DNA of 64,000 nucleotides from Hyposmocoma kahamanoa (Eukaryota; Arthropoda; Insecta; Lepidoptera; Cosmopterigidae), in contig NW_020654810.1 of assembly GCF_003589595.1 (NCBI RefSeq), forward strand, positions 23,926,149 to 23,990,148, read 5' to 3'. The notes beneath the pieces are model-generated. The model ran no database searches and had not been told where the DNA came from. It worked only from the letters and a program-made list of their open reading frames with translations. Numbering within the stretch: position 1 is the first letter of the stretch; each line of letters starts with the position of its first letter. The position numbers and the translations under genes were made by a program. Positions 11,062 through 21,954 of this stretch are shown piece after piece.

Positions 11062-11278
11062 GATATCAAGTGACGGGACGAACAAGTCGTGCGCTTGGTG
11101 GTAAGCGACACGCCTGTCCATATTAGTTACAGTGCCACTCAGAGCTTTAAATCCCTAAAATCTGAGGCGGATATTTAAGTTGACAAGTCCCATGTGCCTG
11201 TAATTTCACCAGCACCCTTACCCTTCAAAACCGGAACTCTGTAATGGTCATGTTACTCCTTGGCGGCAGAAATAGTCA
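11062..11278 (-). mobile_element. SINE-A (Metulj-like)
   Basis: Reverse-complement order of family landmarks: 'gacgggacgaacaagtcg', 'gtaagcgacacgcctgtcca', 'gtgcctgtaatttcaccagc', 'ggcggcagaaatag'. The central 'tctcagggtgacggg' block is deleted. Confidence 0.85.
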
Positions 11279-11383
11279 ACCGCGATCATGGGACCTTTAA
11301 GGGCCCGAAACGTCGGTTTGTTTGAAAAAACAAATATACGCGATTGAAATCCGGAAAAATAGTTTCATTTCCTATTATTAATT
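11279..11383 (+). mobile_element. Rep-D, 3' half
   Basis: Contains 'gggcccgaaacgtcggtttg' and 'aatccggaaaaatagtttca', and ends at 'tttcatttcctat'. It abuts SINE-A on the left and a SINE-C tail fragment ('acaaagatcgagcac', minus) on the right. Confidence 0.8.
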
Positions 11384-11805
11384 ATAATTGTTAAATACAA
11401 AGATCGAGCACAAAGAAAAAAATATGTGCCGGACAACCACACTAATTGCCTGGTGTCAAAGTAGGGAATTTCCTGAACTATGAGTACTATAGGAGCATAA
11501 CCATGGTTATAGCCTAGTGAGAGGTACTACTTCATAATACACGAGGAATATATTCATAATTAAAAGATTTATTGTGAGCGTTCCGTTTCAAAATTGGTCT
11601 AGAACTCTCTCGATGTTCACTTGGCAACAATCTTCTATTTTTTATACAGTTCCAAATACAAATGCAATCTAACCAGCCTACGCTACAGTATCATAGTTAT
11701 GGAATTCTGGGGCACTTCCTAAAAACACTCAGACCACAATCAATTTAGAAAAGGTCATTTCGGAAATAAACCCGTGACATCGGCATCCTGCGCCCACAAT
11801 GTAAA

Positions 11806-11900
11806 CCGAGGTGATCAACCTAATACCATCTCAGGCAGCCGTGACCATGGGATCTGTAACTTCTCGAAAGTTTACTTTGTGCGATTTAGAACCGAAAAAA
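11806..11900 (+). repeat. Rep-D remnant
   Basis: A decayed version of 'gtgaccatgggacctgtaaa' and the following 'cgaaa..gtttg' and 'gcgattta' blocks. Confidence 0.4.
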
Positions 11901-12478
11901 AGAAAGTTAAATTTTGGAACTGGAACATCATCCATCATTCCAAATCATATGAACGATAACAATTCTTACAATATTTCATGAAAATGTAGAGAAATGTTTC
12001 AAAGACATTTAGAGTCTATCAAATTGTAGTCTAGTGCGGTCTAGACGGTCTCTTAGCGCAATCGGAACGTGTGACAGTGTGAAATATTGCCATTGTCAAG
12101 AAGCTGTCACATGGCTCCCTGGGGAACATTCGACAGTCTTCGAAGAACTTACCTTGACAGAATTTTCCACTTTTAAACTATAATTTGTATTTATAATAAT
12201 GTAAGCAGGTTCTCAAACACAATTTTCTTTAAAATGCAGGTGGTTTTAAAACCAGGTATGTTAATTAAATAAAAATGTCTGAAAGATGACGTAGTGACCA
12301 GAATGAACAAGGGAAGTATCAATTAGAAATGAGCCCATGTTTTGATGGAGTTGTTTTTTTTTGTTATCTACCGGGAGGATCCCGTTCAATCCCAAAAAAT
12401 AATTATGGTCCCATTTGAACGAGTATTTTGTATACAAACATTATTGTGTATCGAGTTTTAAGGATTTTGGTGTATTAA

Positions 12479-12640
12479 TATGAAAGACCGAAGAGTGTAG
12501 TAAGAGAGTGTTGTGGTATGAAAGATGGTGTAGCGACCGGGATGGAGAGGAAGATGCTTCGATGTTTCGGTCATGTTGAAATAATAACTGCTGGTAGATT
12601 GACGGCACAAATTTATAGACCGAATGTAGATGGAGGTGTG
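12479..12640 (+). pseudogene. Non-LTR retrotransposon C-terminal fragment
   Basis: Fifty-four codons are open and include GMERKMLRCFGHVE and GRLTAQIYRPNVDG. These correspond to the 'MLRWFGHVERM ... RLT..IY' block common near the C-terminus of many insect non-LTR reverse transcriptases. RT core and endonuclease are absent. A second, more damaged fragment of the same family lies at 31997-32216, and a trace at 12255-12310. The clade is not resolved from this short piece. Confidence 0.7.
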
Positions 12641-12667
12641 AAACAATTTCAATTCGAAATAAAATCA

Positions 12668-13125
12668 TTTTTAACCGACTTCAAAAAAGGAGGAGGTTCT
12701 CAATTCGTCTGTATGTTCTTTTTTTTTCTTTGTATGTATGTTACGCGATAACTCCGGTATTTGTGAACCGATTTTCATGATTCTTTTTTTGTTGAAAAGG
12801 GGGTACTTCCATAGTGGTCCCATTTCATTTTGAAGAAAAGCATCCACCTCGAAGGGTGGCTGTTCGCGCATGAAGATTCATTTTCATAAATAGCGCCTAA
12901 CATTAATTTAGGAGCAATTACTTTACTGGTTGATTTTGCTATTTCTCCAATTCAAGGCGTTTCTCTCTCAATATACTTTGAGTAGTGAGAACCGATTTTT
13001 ATTATCCCTAGTGTCAAGTCCTGTATAGTGGCGAACTAGGAGATATTTCAATAAAACTTAGCAAATAGACGTAATTCCACGTACTTTTGAGGTCGGTTTT
13101 TTTAGTACTCTGTACTGAGATTATT
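12668..13125 (+). mobile_element. Rep-F, full-length copy
   Basis: Best copy of the family: starts 'tttttaaccgacttcaaaaa' and ends 'gaggtcggtttttttagtac' plus 'tctgtactgagatt'. Terminal inverted repeats are short and imperfect. About 458 bp, no ORF. Very common element type in lepidopteran DNA in my recollection; class unresolved. Confidence 0.82.
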
Positions 13126-13139
13126 TTTCGCATCTAAAT

Positions 13140-13226
13140 AGCGTATTTTTTTGAAACAAACCAGCAGCGTTTCTTAGACTTTATTTTTCTCCATCCTCTA
13201 AGGCCTATGGTCACAGTTGACTCCTA
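13140..13226 (-). repeat. Rep-D remnant
   Basis: Decayed 'gcgtatttttttgaaacaaa' and 'ggcctatggtcacagttgac' blocks in Rep-D reverse-complement order. Confidence 0.5.
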
Positions 13227-13689
13227 GCCTTGACAAAAACTTAAAACCTCGATAAAACAGCTACAAATTCAAACAAAACTGCTATACGTGTGTAAATACG
13301 ACTGGTTTAGCAGTTCGGAGGCGAGTTCAAACGAAATTTGTGCAAATGCGACCGCAAAATAATTGAAATAGTTACGGATTTGGCTTAGCAGCATTGTTTC
13401 CACTCAATTTCGCGGCGGCGATGGCGGTGTGGCCAGCCGATAAACTTTGTTCGGAAAATTATCGCGTTTTATTGTTGTTTTGTTACTTTCCGAAACTTCT
13501 GCAAATGACTGTTGTTGTAAGGTACGATTTTAGACAAGAACTTCTATGTCAATGATTCATCAAGTCACAACATCGTCTTGGTACTTTAGGTGCTTAGGAC
13601 AATTTTATTTATTAACGTGGGCGTTATGTTTCTCCTAGTTACGTTGCAGTTACCGTTTATTTAAACAGATTATTTTGAGAATGTGTGAG
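13227..13689. other. No recognisable feature
   Basis: Mixed-composition DNA with a slightly GC-richer patch near 13410-13450. No gene or repeat recognised. Confidence 0.4.
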
Positions 13690-13865
13690 AACACGATTGC
13701 ATGAAGTTGATAACGACTTCACCCATTTCCTGCATGCAGTCGATTTCGGCTGCATAAAGTCGGTTTCGATTGCGTGTAATTAATGCGTTAAGTTATTATC
13801 CGAGACCTCGACTGCGTGAAGTTGATTACGGTTTGACGCATTAATTGCAAACATGCAGTCAATCT
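13690..13865. repeat. Degenerate tandem repeat, about 20-bp units
   Basis: Variants of CGATTGCATGAAGTTGAT, CTGCATGCAGTCGATTTCG, GCTGCATAAAGTCGGTTTCG and CTGCGTGAAGTTGATTACGG follow each other. Unit boundaries are blurred by mutation, so this is an old minisatellite-like array. Confidence 0.55.
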
Positions 13866-13910
13866 AGTAGCCTATGTGTTTTCAAGATTTCACAATTGTC
13901 AAATTTGTTG

Positions 13911-14288
13911 TTGTATGTCTCTGTATAATCCAAAAATATTCTGTATTTATTATAATAAAGATAATATCTCTAACAATAGGGGCTCTTCCATTCGGTGGTA
14001 TGGGAAAAACAGTAAAACATCTAATTACAATACAGAGGGAATCACATTTCATCGGTAATTAAATATCAAATAAGTAATTTTTCAATTTTTGTCCATGATA
14101 GCAAAGCTCAAGTTAAGCTGGTCGATTTGAAGTGAAATAGTTGTCGACACCCGTCAATTGTTTCGAATTCGGTCTGGCCAATCGGAGCGCAGTCGTCACC
14201 GGAATGATTAGGCATAATAGTTTATAATACAAATATAATAAAACAAATTAAATGGCATTTCTTCTTTATTTCTGGTTATATACTCGAT
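13911..14288 (+). mobile_element. MITE-2, left-truncated copy
   Basis: Contains 'ccattcggtggtatgggaaa', 'aaacatctaattacaa' and the right terminus 'ctggttatatactcgat'. The left terminus is missing, so no TSD can be read. Confidence 0.8.
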
Positions 14289-15129
14289 TAGCTAAACTCT
14301 TTGGCTTACTAATTACAGGTTTCTTACCACAATAACAGATATTTCGGAACGGTTATATGTTCCATTAGTTACGGGTTGACTGGCCAGTAACAGATGACAG
14401 TTTTAAGAACAGACAAATCGGTCTACCCTCATTCGCCGTGGACGATTAGATTCATATCTAGTTACAATTTTCACTCACTTTAAAAAAAAACAATGTATAT
14501 TATAATCCATATTGACTTAAAAACTACATTACTTATTCCTCCTGTGTTACATACGACAACTAACCCTATACACAGAGTGTAAAACCGTTAAACAATATTG
14601 TGTCTTGAATAAACGAACAAAATGTTGCGCGAAAATGTTACCAGATATACACAAGGTCTAAAGTCAGCACATTTCTATTCCTTTAAGGGCTTCACAAATC
14701 ACTTAATATATTCAATCAACAAATTCATATACAAACGGAATGACGATGGGGAAATCCAATTGAGCTGGTGAATAAGACCGCCATATCTCGAATACTGAAA
14801 TGTCCCTAAATAATTTCTGTGTTTCCAAACCCTTGGGACAGATATCAGCAATATTGCTTGTCGTATAATACGACAAGACCTTACAGTACAAGCTTTAGTG
14901 GCAGAAATCGTAAATTGTTATGAATTTAGGGATTTATAAATTGGAAATAAGAATTAATATGAAACTCTCGTTGTTGTCTGTGAATTCCAGTCGATGGACG
15001 TAAATTGTACCATAAACAATATGCTGGTGGTACGATGTGGACTATTACAAAGTATCCACACTAAATAATTCGAAATCGACTTGGCTTCCGCTCGGACCGC
15101 CGCCGTCGCACAATATGTCTTCGCTTTAA
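14289..15129. other. No recognisable gene
   Basis: AT-rich stretch without a repeat match or convincing coding signal. A 96-codon minus-strand open frame running into 15244 has a repeated QPGPY motif but overlaps a dispersed repeat and resembles nothing known to me. Confidence 0.4.
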
Positions 15130-15250
15130 GAGTCCTTACAGCCTCATATGGCCCTGGTTGATATGGGCCTGGTTGGTTGGTTGATTCCGCATTATAGTGA
15201 AAATCACTTTGGAAAAGATATACGGTAAAATTGAGGATAAACACTGATTA
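15130..15250. repeat. Dispersed repeat, partner of 28170-28278
   Basis: Shares an 'acagcctcatatggcc..ggttga' block, then 'ttatagtgaaaatcac' and 'aggataaacactgatta', with 28170-28278 in the same orientation. No ORF; class unknown. Confidence 0.5.
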
Positions 15251-15330
15251 CTATATTGTGTGAAAACACGATTCCCAAATATTTTTACGATAGAAAAAAA
15301 ACACAAATTTACCTCGAAATTTTACAAAAA

Positions 15331-15554
15331 GTCAACCTATTTAAACGTAGTGACATGTAAAGGAATATGAAAAAGCTAAAACGTTGAATTTAAATTGTAA
15401 TGTCATCGCAGTACTGTCTAATTTTGCTTGCTTCGCTGTCAGTCGAACAAACGAAGACTAAAGCGTGAATGACGCTCTGTATACGATTTTAACGCTCTAT
15501 AAGTTCGGACACTTTTTAGCGCGGACCCGACGTCCATATAATTGTAAGTCAATG
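15331..15554 (+). mobile_element. MITE-1, left-truncated copy
   Basis: Interior and right terminus (ending GTAAGTCAATG) match the 2616-2901 copy closely. The left terminus is missing and the sequence begins at the 'gtcaacctatttaaacg' block. Confidence 0.85.
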
Positions 15555-15779
15555 GATATACTAATGATTTTATTAATATCAACTGCTTGCTGCTCGACCT
15601 AAGCAAAACGAACCGTATTAGTACGGGAAAAATTTGAATTCAAAATACAAACACGAATACAAGTTTTTTTATGACAGCTAGTGATTGATAACCTAAACCC
15701 CAAATTTGAGTATTTTTAGGTGGAATATTTTATCTATCTCAGGTACTATAAGGACAATAGATTTATTATAACTTTAAGT

Positions 15780-16014
15780 GAGTATTATATATATATATAT
15801 TTATTATTTTGTGATATCTTTTGGAGCTACTCGAGACGCGTCAGACAAATACTATGATTGAAATGTATCGAGTTTCAAAAAGGTAGGGTCTGAAAAACAG
15901 CTTAAGCTGAGACTCTATCCTTTTTATCTACACAGTATCTATAAGTGATGTTATTTACGACTAAACTGTTTTGTAAATGTAGATAAATAAAGTTCTTTAT
16001 TATTATTATTATTA
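15780..16014 (+). mobile_element. LINE 3' UTR with (TTA)n tail
   Basis: Ends in 'gtagataaataaagttcttt' followed by ATT repeats, the arrangement of a non-LTR 3' end with a short-repeat tail. No coding sequence was recognised upstream. SINE-A lies immediately after the tail. Confidence 0.55.
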
Positions 16015-16018
16015 TTGA

Positions 16019-16240
16019 ACCAACAAGTCGTGCACCTGGTGGTAAGCGACACGCCTGTCCGTAAGTTGCCACTTAAACCTTAAATGGCTAAGACGTGACC
16101 GGCACTGCCACTACGCCCGACACCCTGAAACATGAAGTTAACAAGTCCCATGTGCTTGTACTTTCACCAGCTCCCTCGTCCTTCAAAACCGGAACTCAGT
16201 AATGCACACATTACTGCTTGACAGCGGAAATAGCTTACCG
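16019..16240 (-). mobile_element. SINE-A (Metulj-like)
   Basis: Contains 'aacaagtcgtgcacctggtg', 'ggtaagcgacacgcctgtcc' and 'aacaagtcccatgtgcttgt', and ends near 'cattactgcttgacagcgg'. Confidence 0.85.
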
Positions 16241-17559
16241 ATTAAGCTCCTCTTATGCCTTAGATAGACTATCAAATAGCTTATCAGGAATTCCAGTGGC
16301 TTGTGGCAATCACACCTGATCCTCATTTTTTACTTTTAGGCACTAAAAACTGACATTTTTTAAATTACTAGGCGACAGGATTGGGTTAGGGCTATACATG
16401 CGCCATTTCGCCCAAATATTGATCACTTATTTGTTTAAATGTAAATTTTGTAATAACATTTATCTTGTTACTAACCAAGTTGGAAATACAATAGTCTGTT
16501 TTCTACTAAATAAATAGATATGTAGATAACATCGCACAATTAAAATTGAAAATTACAAAAAAAAAACGAGCCGACTTTTTAAAATGGCAGCCGGTGTGGA
16601 CAAAATATGAGAAGTCACGAAAGAGCTCTCGTGATTGGTTGGGAGCGACGAGGCGGGAACGCGAGTAGTCGATACCTAAAGTGCGCTACATTTTTATGTA
16701 GGGCAAAGCAAAAAAATATGAGGACCCACTTTACGTAATTTTCCGAGAAGATGATATGTCACGATTTGTTATTTAAATTAAAGATTCTTAGTATTGTATA
16801 TTATAATCTCTTTAGTGTTCAGACAATTACACGGGTCGCAGATCCTCGTCTGAATTCGATTAAAGTTACCCCAAAACTTTAACCTTACCAAATTACCAAC
16901 ATAATAGAAATTTTAAGTGCCTATTGAAATTCTTGAAAAGTTGTTGCCTATGTTTTAGACGATTAGTGAATCTATAGAGATTGTTATAAATCATAACTTA
17001 ATATTAATTAAAATATTTTTTTTGTTATACCCCCTATTACTGCTTACATTTTCTTTTTGTTTTCTTTACATGTTGTGGCACCTTAGGTAGCACATTTAGA
17101 ATTAAACGTATTTTAAAATTTTAATTAAATAACAAGAAAAGGTTCAGAATTTTCAGAAATTTCAATCATGGGATGAAATTGTAAAGATTTTTCACACACA
17201 TTTTTTTTTGACAACATTGTGTAAATTGTTATAGGAAGTAAAGATTTTTTCAGATTGTTTAATGCAACTTTTGACAGGTTTGGTAGGTTATACACTTGTA
17301 TTCACGTCTTTAGATTCTCATTGGGGTAGGTAAAGATCATATTTCATCAATCAGTTCATACAAGCCCTTCTCACTATGCACTTCAGCAAATTCACTTTCA
17401 ACCACATAAATAAAGCTTCAATCAATACTCCAATCCAGGCAAAATAACAAGGGGCATACAAAATTATATCAAAATGAAATACAATCAATAAATTAATATT
17501 TACAATAAAATACTAATAATAAATAACTAAACAAAAAATAGGGTAACTTGTAAGCAGGC
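16241..17559. other. No recognisable gene
   Basis: About 1.3 kb of AT-rich sequence with a GC-richer patch at about 16575-16690. No ORF over 60 codons, no repeat matches noticed. Confidence 0.45.
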
Positions 17560-17700
17560 TAACTTGACTATAATGCTCCAAATAAAACCCTTTGTCCTTT
17601 TATTTCTCATTTCTTTCAGAGGGTTAAATTTGGGTCATTAATAGTCAAGTTATCATAGCGTATGCAATCATTCTATTTACGTGCAAGTGTGATGGAAAAG
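17560..17700. repeat. Imperfect hairpin repeat, second copy at 36062-36140
   Basis: TAACTTGACTATAATGCTCC at the left is inverted near 17625-17652 ('gggtcattaatagtcaagtta'), giving an imperfect stem. The right arm and following 'tgcaatcattctatttacg' recur at 36062-36140, so this is part of a dispersed element rather than a local structure. Confidence 0.6.
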
Positions 17701-18018
17701 TTTTAAAATTAAACTTTGCATACTTCTTAATAAAAATCTCACAATATACGCCAACGCTTCCATGTCAAAGTAAATCCAGTGGGTTAAGACATGTAAAACA
17801 TCAATACAGCAATCTAATTCATTCTACAATATTACGTCATAATATAACAAGACTCTTAATGAGCACCTTAGATGTAATTAATTTTAATATTCCCCAGAGG
17901 AAATTTAAATTAATGCCCCTTAACCTTGTCATTAAGTGTAATTATTGCTTTATATTCATAATGTACAGTCAACTGCACACTTTAGATGATCTCAACATAA
18001 GTAACATTAATTTATGTG

Positions 18019-19439
18019 TTAAATAAATAAATAAATAAAAATCATTTATTTCGGGCAGCAAAGACCCATAATAGACAAAACATTTCACATTATTAATACA
18101 ATTTATAAAATCAAAATTAAATTAAAATTAAACCCATTGCATCTATCAAAAATCAAAATAATAAAATAATAATAATATCATGCAAAGGAAAACAAATCAA
18201 AATAATAAAAATAAAATTTAAATGAATATAAAATAAATGAAATTAAATCTAATAGTAACCCAATTTTAATTTTTTTTAATTACCGCCATGTCCGGCACTA
18301 TAGCAGGCATGCTTATCGCAACAATGCCGGACATAGGGGCAATCTAGCCTTTCCGCTATCATGTTCAGGACGGTATTAGAGCTGGCCCGCACTCTGCGCA
18401 CCAGTGACGCGCACCGTTTGCGCATGGTTGTGTAAAAGCAGTCGGTGCGCGCCGTCGCGAACATACCGGAGGCGCTGCAGGAGCGGGGCAGCCCCAATAT
18501 CGCCCTGAAAGCGTTATTATATTGTACACGGAGCGTGTTGTACGCTTTTTTTGTATAATTGGACCACAGGGCGCACGTGTACAGTGAAGTGCAATACGCA
18601 CGAAAGAGCGTGATCTTCACCCCCACTGAACTCCGCGCAAACCTGCGAGCCAACATATTTGCCCTCATGGACAAGGCCCTCCGCTCGCGCTCTATGTCAA
18701 CTTTGTCCTCTAGGCCGACCGTGACTATGTGTCCTAGGTATTTGAAATGGTCCACTCTATCTAGAGGGACTCCGTTAAGGTATACAGGTGGTACGTTTTG
18801 TGGACACTTAGCACCGTCGGCCCGGAAGACCAAGTACTGACTTTTGGTAGCGTTATACCGTAAGCCATGTCCTTCAGCGTACAATTCGCAGACTTGTAAT
18901 AGCTGGCGTAGGCCACAAACTGACGCACTCAGCAGAACCATGTCGTCCGCATAACTGAGATTATTTACGCAAACGTCATCAACGTGACAGCCGACATGGC
19001 GACTGCTGAGCTCGACGATCAAGGCATCCATATATATATTGAACAGTGTGGGCGAGGTCAAACCACCCTGCCTCACACCACATTGAAGCCGATACGACTC
19101 TGACATTGTACCCGCCCACCTGACGTTATTAACCTGGTGTGCATACCAATACTTAAAAATGTTTATCAGTTCATGCGGTAGCCCCATGCTCTCCAGCTTA
19201 TTCCACAAGACATCATAGTCCACCAGGTCAAAGGCCCTAGACAAGTCGAGGAAACACGCATAGACTGGCGTTTTACGAACCGTGTAATATCTAACGGTAT
19301 GCTTAAGACACAGTATTGCACTTTCCGTGGACAATTTGGGTCTGAAACCAAATTGATTGTCGTGCAGTTTTGTGTGTTTTTGTAACTGTGTATTAAGCAC
19401 ACCGTCAAACAAAAAGTTAAGTTGAAGGTAAAATTTTTA
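18019..19439 (-). mobile_element. 5'-truncated non-LTR retrotransposon with (ATTT)n tail
   Basis: The minus strand carries an open reverse transcriptase, a 3' UTR of about 250 bp and a 3' end 'cccgaaataaatgatttt' followed by ATTT repeats. The 5' end is cut inside the RT domain, as is usual for target-primed reverse transcription. No TSD was found by eye. Confidence 0.82.
18276..19439 (-). pseudogene. Reverse transcriptase, 5'-truncated but otherwise open
   Basis: About 378 codons from a TTG-started frame are open to the stop. Upstream the frame continues only nine more codons to a stop, so no native start is present. Residues 51-65 hold RT motif A (ACFLDLSRAFDLVD), 110-130 motif B (QCGVRQGGLTSPTLFNIYMD) and 152-160 motif C (LSYADDMVL), so all three catalytic aspartates remain. 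The C-terminal third includes FKYLGHIVT, typical of non-LTR enzymes. The endonuclease and the N-terminal fingers are absent. The coding part is visibly GC-richer than its surroundings, and lack of stops suggests a fairly recent insertion. It belongs to the CR1/Jockey-like assemblage of non-LTR elements, but I cannot fix the clade. Confidence 0.85.
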
Positions 19440-19539
19440 GATTACAAATCTTTGCCTTTATCATGAATGGACGTATTATATTAGCTAAAAGATGACATGG
19501 ATCGGAAGATGAAGCGTAAGATCCTGGTTATAAGGAGTA

Positions 19540-19748
19540 CAGCAGCAGGAGAAGTCTGTGTGAAAGAATTCGTCCAGAGAAGTACTTCCACCTTACTAAC
19601 TTCTGCCGCCAAGCAGTAATGTAAGAATTACTGCGTTCCGGTCTTACCCAGTGATTTAATACTCTCAGTAATGGTCACATTGCCGCTGGCGGCAGAAATA
19701 GGTGAAGTACAGTATTTTCCTGGATAAAGGCTTCCACAAAGAGCTCTA
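19540..19748. mobile_element. Two SINE-A end fragments, head to head
   Basis: 19540-19652 is plus ('gtgaaagaattcgtccagag', 'gccgccaagcagtaatgtaa'). 19664-19748 is minus ('cagtaatggtcacattgcc', 'ggcggcagaaatagg', 'cttccacaaagagctc'). The two pieces show the same SINE end in opposite orientation. Confidence 0.65.
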
Positions 19749-19782
19749 ATGTTACAAAATTATACAATTATAACACAGATGG

Positions 19783-19849
19783 CGCTACGGCAAAAAGTAC
19801 TTAAAAAACCAAAAACAAACATCTGTAACAAGCACGTAGATATATTCGT
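19783..19849 (+). mobile_element. SINE-C, 5' portion split by a LINE insertion
   Basis: 'agatggcgctacggcaaaaa' and 'agcacgtagatatattcgt' match the SINE-C unit at 23330-23403 and 43070-43140. The rest of the same copy resumes at 20611, on the other side of the LINE. An open frame crossing the junction is chimeric. Confidence 0.75.
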
Positions 19850-20405
19850 TTACCTCCATAGTATAATGTCCTACGGGATTCTCATCTGGGGTAAAGCGGC
19901 AGATATACAAACCATATTTGTGTTGCAAAAACGAGCGATTCGTTCAGTGTACCGTTTAGATTCTCGGGTTGCTCTCAGAAAAAAGTTTAAGGAGACCGGT
20001 ATCATGACTGTGGCATCACAGTACATTTACTCAAATATTTTATATGCCCGTAAAAATATACATAATATCAATAAAAAAGAACATATATAGGAAATGAAAC
20101 TATTTTTCCGGATTTAAATCGCGTATATTTGTTTTTTCAAACAAACCGACGTTTCGGGCCCTTTACAGGCGATTTAAATCCGGAAAAATAGTTTCATTTC
20201 CTATGTGTAACAATCGCGAAAACCTAAGAACTCGAAAGAACATATACATAATATTAACCTTAGAGCTAGGTCCAAACTCATGGTACCACGATTTCGTTTA
20301 ACCAAGGCAAACGACTCTTTTGTGGGGAACTGTATACGTTTAAAAACTAAATTCAAAATATATTGCTTGAAAGGTCATATTACAAAATTGAAGACTACAT
20401 GTTAG
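19850..20405 (+). pseudogene. LINE RT C-terminal region interrupted by Rep-D
   Basis: The first part reads HSIMSYGILIWGKAADI and RAIRSVYRLDSR, matching the post-RT region of CR1-like enzymes; the intact ORF2 in this window has YGLVVWGNSTDI in the same place. The frame stops at the Rep-D insertion and resumes after it in the same frame with RSKLMVPRFRL and GNCIRL to a TAG at 20403. The interruption is thus a clean insertion, not general decay. RT core and endonuclease are absent (5' truncation). Confidence 0.8.
20088..20234. mobile_element. Rep-D, fold-back copy with 12-bp TSD
   Basis: A 147-bp insert. The left part is the inverse of 'gcgatttaaatccggaaaaa' plus 'tagtttcatttccta'; the right part carries the same in direct orientation and ends 'aacctaagaactcg'. 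It is flanked by exact 12-bp repeats AAAGAACATATA at 20076-20087 and 20235-20246. A 12-bp TSD favours retrotransposition over a cut-and-paste mechanism. Confidence 0.88.
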
Positions 20406-20610
20406 ATAAAGATGTATGGAAGGACGACATGGCTCTAGATTCCACACAAATTTGATTCAAAAGTTTATTTGAAAAGAGCAATCCCTAGAGTTTCTTGCTC
20501 GTTCTCCTCAGGGAGGTCAGCGTAGTGAACGAGCAGTAGCTTAAATGTGACGTTTTCAAGTGTAAATTTATTTTACCTATGAAATAAATAGTTCTTTCAC
20601 TTTGATTTTG

Positions 20611-20770
20611 ATTGGTATGTGCCACTGGTTTGTTCCGTGGCTTAGTTGGCATAACGTTTGCCACAGTTTGCTAGAAGACGTTGCGTTGGTTCAAATCCAG
20701 GCAGATCGAAGGAATTTTTTCTAAGTGTTACATCTTTGTGTTAATAATTATAACAGTTAGTTTGTTATTG
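20611..20770 (+). mobile_element. SINE-C, tRNA-like head and body
   Basis: A-box TGGCTTAGTTGG and a B-box-like GGTTCAAATCC, then 'cagatcgaaggaattttttc' and 'gttaataattataac'. The head resembles a tRNA promoter. The second B-box base pattern and body rule out a functional tRNA. Confidence 0.8.
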
Positions 20771-20811
20771 TATAATCATATATAATGCATTTTTTTCTGT
20801 AGATTAGATAA

Positions 20812-21013
20812 TATCAGATGGACAAAAATGACCACAGAATGGATTCCAAGAGACGGAAAAAGAGGTCAAGATATACAACAGAAAAGATGGTGAGACATTT
20901 TTACAGAAAAAATCGGCCTGGATTGAATGACTACAGCGAAGGAGAGAGAAGAGTGGAGAGATCGACGGGAGGCCTACGCCGTAGAGGCGACTACCTACTA
21001 CATACACAAATTC
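20812..21013 (+). pseudogene. Non-LTR RT C-terminal tail fragment
   Basis: In one frame: EWIPRDGKRGQ, QQKRW, stop, DIFTEKIGLD, stop, then REEWRDRREAYAVE. This is the 'W.P.DGKR.RG.P..RW.DDI....G..W...A..R..W...EAY' tail found at the C-terminus of many insect non-LTR polyproteins. Two in-frame stops and loss of everything upstream mark it as dead. Confidence 0.7.
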
Positions 21014-21390
21014 GAGTGCTGTTTTCTTTTTAAAAATGTTTGTCAAGAAAATGTAACCAGAAATAACGGCTTTTTATTTCTAAATTTATTGGCACAACTA
21101 CAGAATTCAAATCAATATTGATAAATTAAACGTAATGTATGACAAGCAGAAAATAAATTTGAAAAAACAACCATATTATATCATCATCTTATTTAAGAGC
21201 TAGACTCTTTACGGAACCATATTATATAACGGTCTAAAAAAACAATTAATATTGCAACATAAAATTAGAATTAATAAAAACGCAGGATAAGTTTTATTTT
21301 ATGTATTTATAATTCGTTGGTCCAGATGAACGGGGTGTTATCTCAAAAACACAGATTTTTCAGGAGAGGAATTTTTAAGTTTCTTCTAGC

Positions 21391-21448
21391 GGAGAACCGA
21401 ATAACAATAGCGGCTGAAATAATAGCCGCTATTGTTATTCGGTTCTCC
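21391..21448. repeat. Perfect 25-bp hairpin
   Basis: GGAGAACCGAATAACAATAG plus CGGCT at 21391-21415 is perfectly inverted at 21424-21448, with an 8-base loop GAAATAAT. There is no mismatch in 25 pairs. No repeat partner was noticed elsewhere in the window. Confidence 0.85.
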
Positions 21449-21954
21449 TCACTTATATGTATTTCAAGCCTGCACATTTAACAGTATTTTTGAATACTTC
21501 TTATTCTTTATACAGTTCCGTAGGTTTTTAACATAAAATATTTGTGATTCAGAGTTTTAACTAAACTATTCGTGCTTAATACTTTTAAATGAAAGAAGGA
21601 ATAATATTCAAATCGATCTCAAAAAATTACTCCATACTATAGATTACCATAACAATTCAATGAAAAAAATATACCGAAAAATTGACCTTGAAACAATCGT
21701 CTTCGTTTTAGAAATAAATATCTTAAAAATACACTTAGGTACCTTATAATGAACATATGCTGTGTTTTAGTTTTTACACCCCGTTCCTACGAACGACAAC
21801 GTCGTGACGTCTACATGTTCGTGTGTAATAGTGAATACGATTTTGTTACTCAATGTCTGGGGCCAAAACGTGCAAAAAGTTCAAAGACACTACCCTGCCT
21901 CCCGCGCCATTTCACGTCCGATAATTATAAAACCTTGTTCATTAGAAAGATATC
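21449..21954. other. No recognisable feature
   Basis: AT-rich sequence. No repeat match or convincing ORF. Confidence 0.4.

Larger units (their letters stand above)
19850..20610 (+). mobile_element. CR1/L2-like LINE 3' end, nested in SINE-C
   Basis: Contains the RT C-terminus, a 3' UTR with 'ctagagtttcttgctcgttc', and a TTTGAT-repeat tail ('tttgattttgatt'). The flanks ATTCGT and ATTGGT may be a decayed short TSD. It is itself interrupted by Rep-D at 20088-20234. Confidence 0.8.

Noticed and set aside
14954..15244. 96-codon minus-strand frame with a repeated QPGPY
   Set aside because: It overlaps a dispersed repeat also found at 28170-28278, where the frame is not kept.
19749..19849. N-terminal part of the 113-codon frame that continues into the LINE RT fragment
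   Set aside because: These residues are translated SINE-C; the open frame is a fortuitous fusion at the insertion junction.
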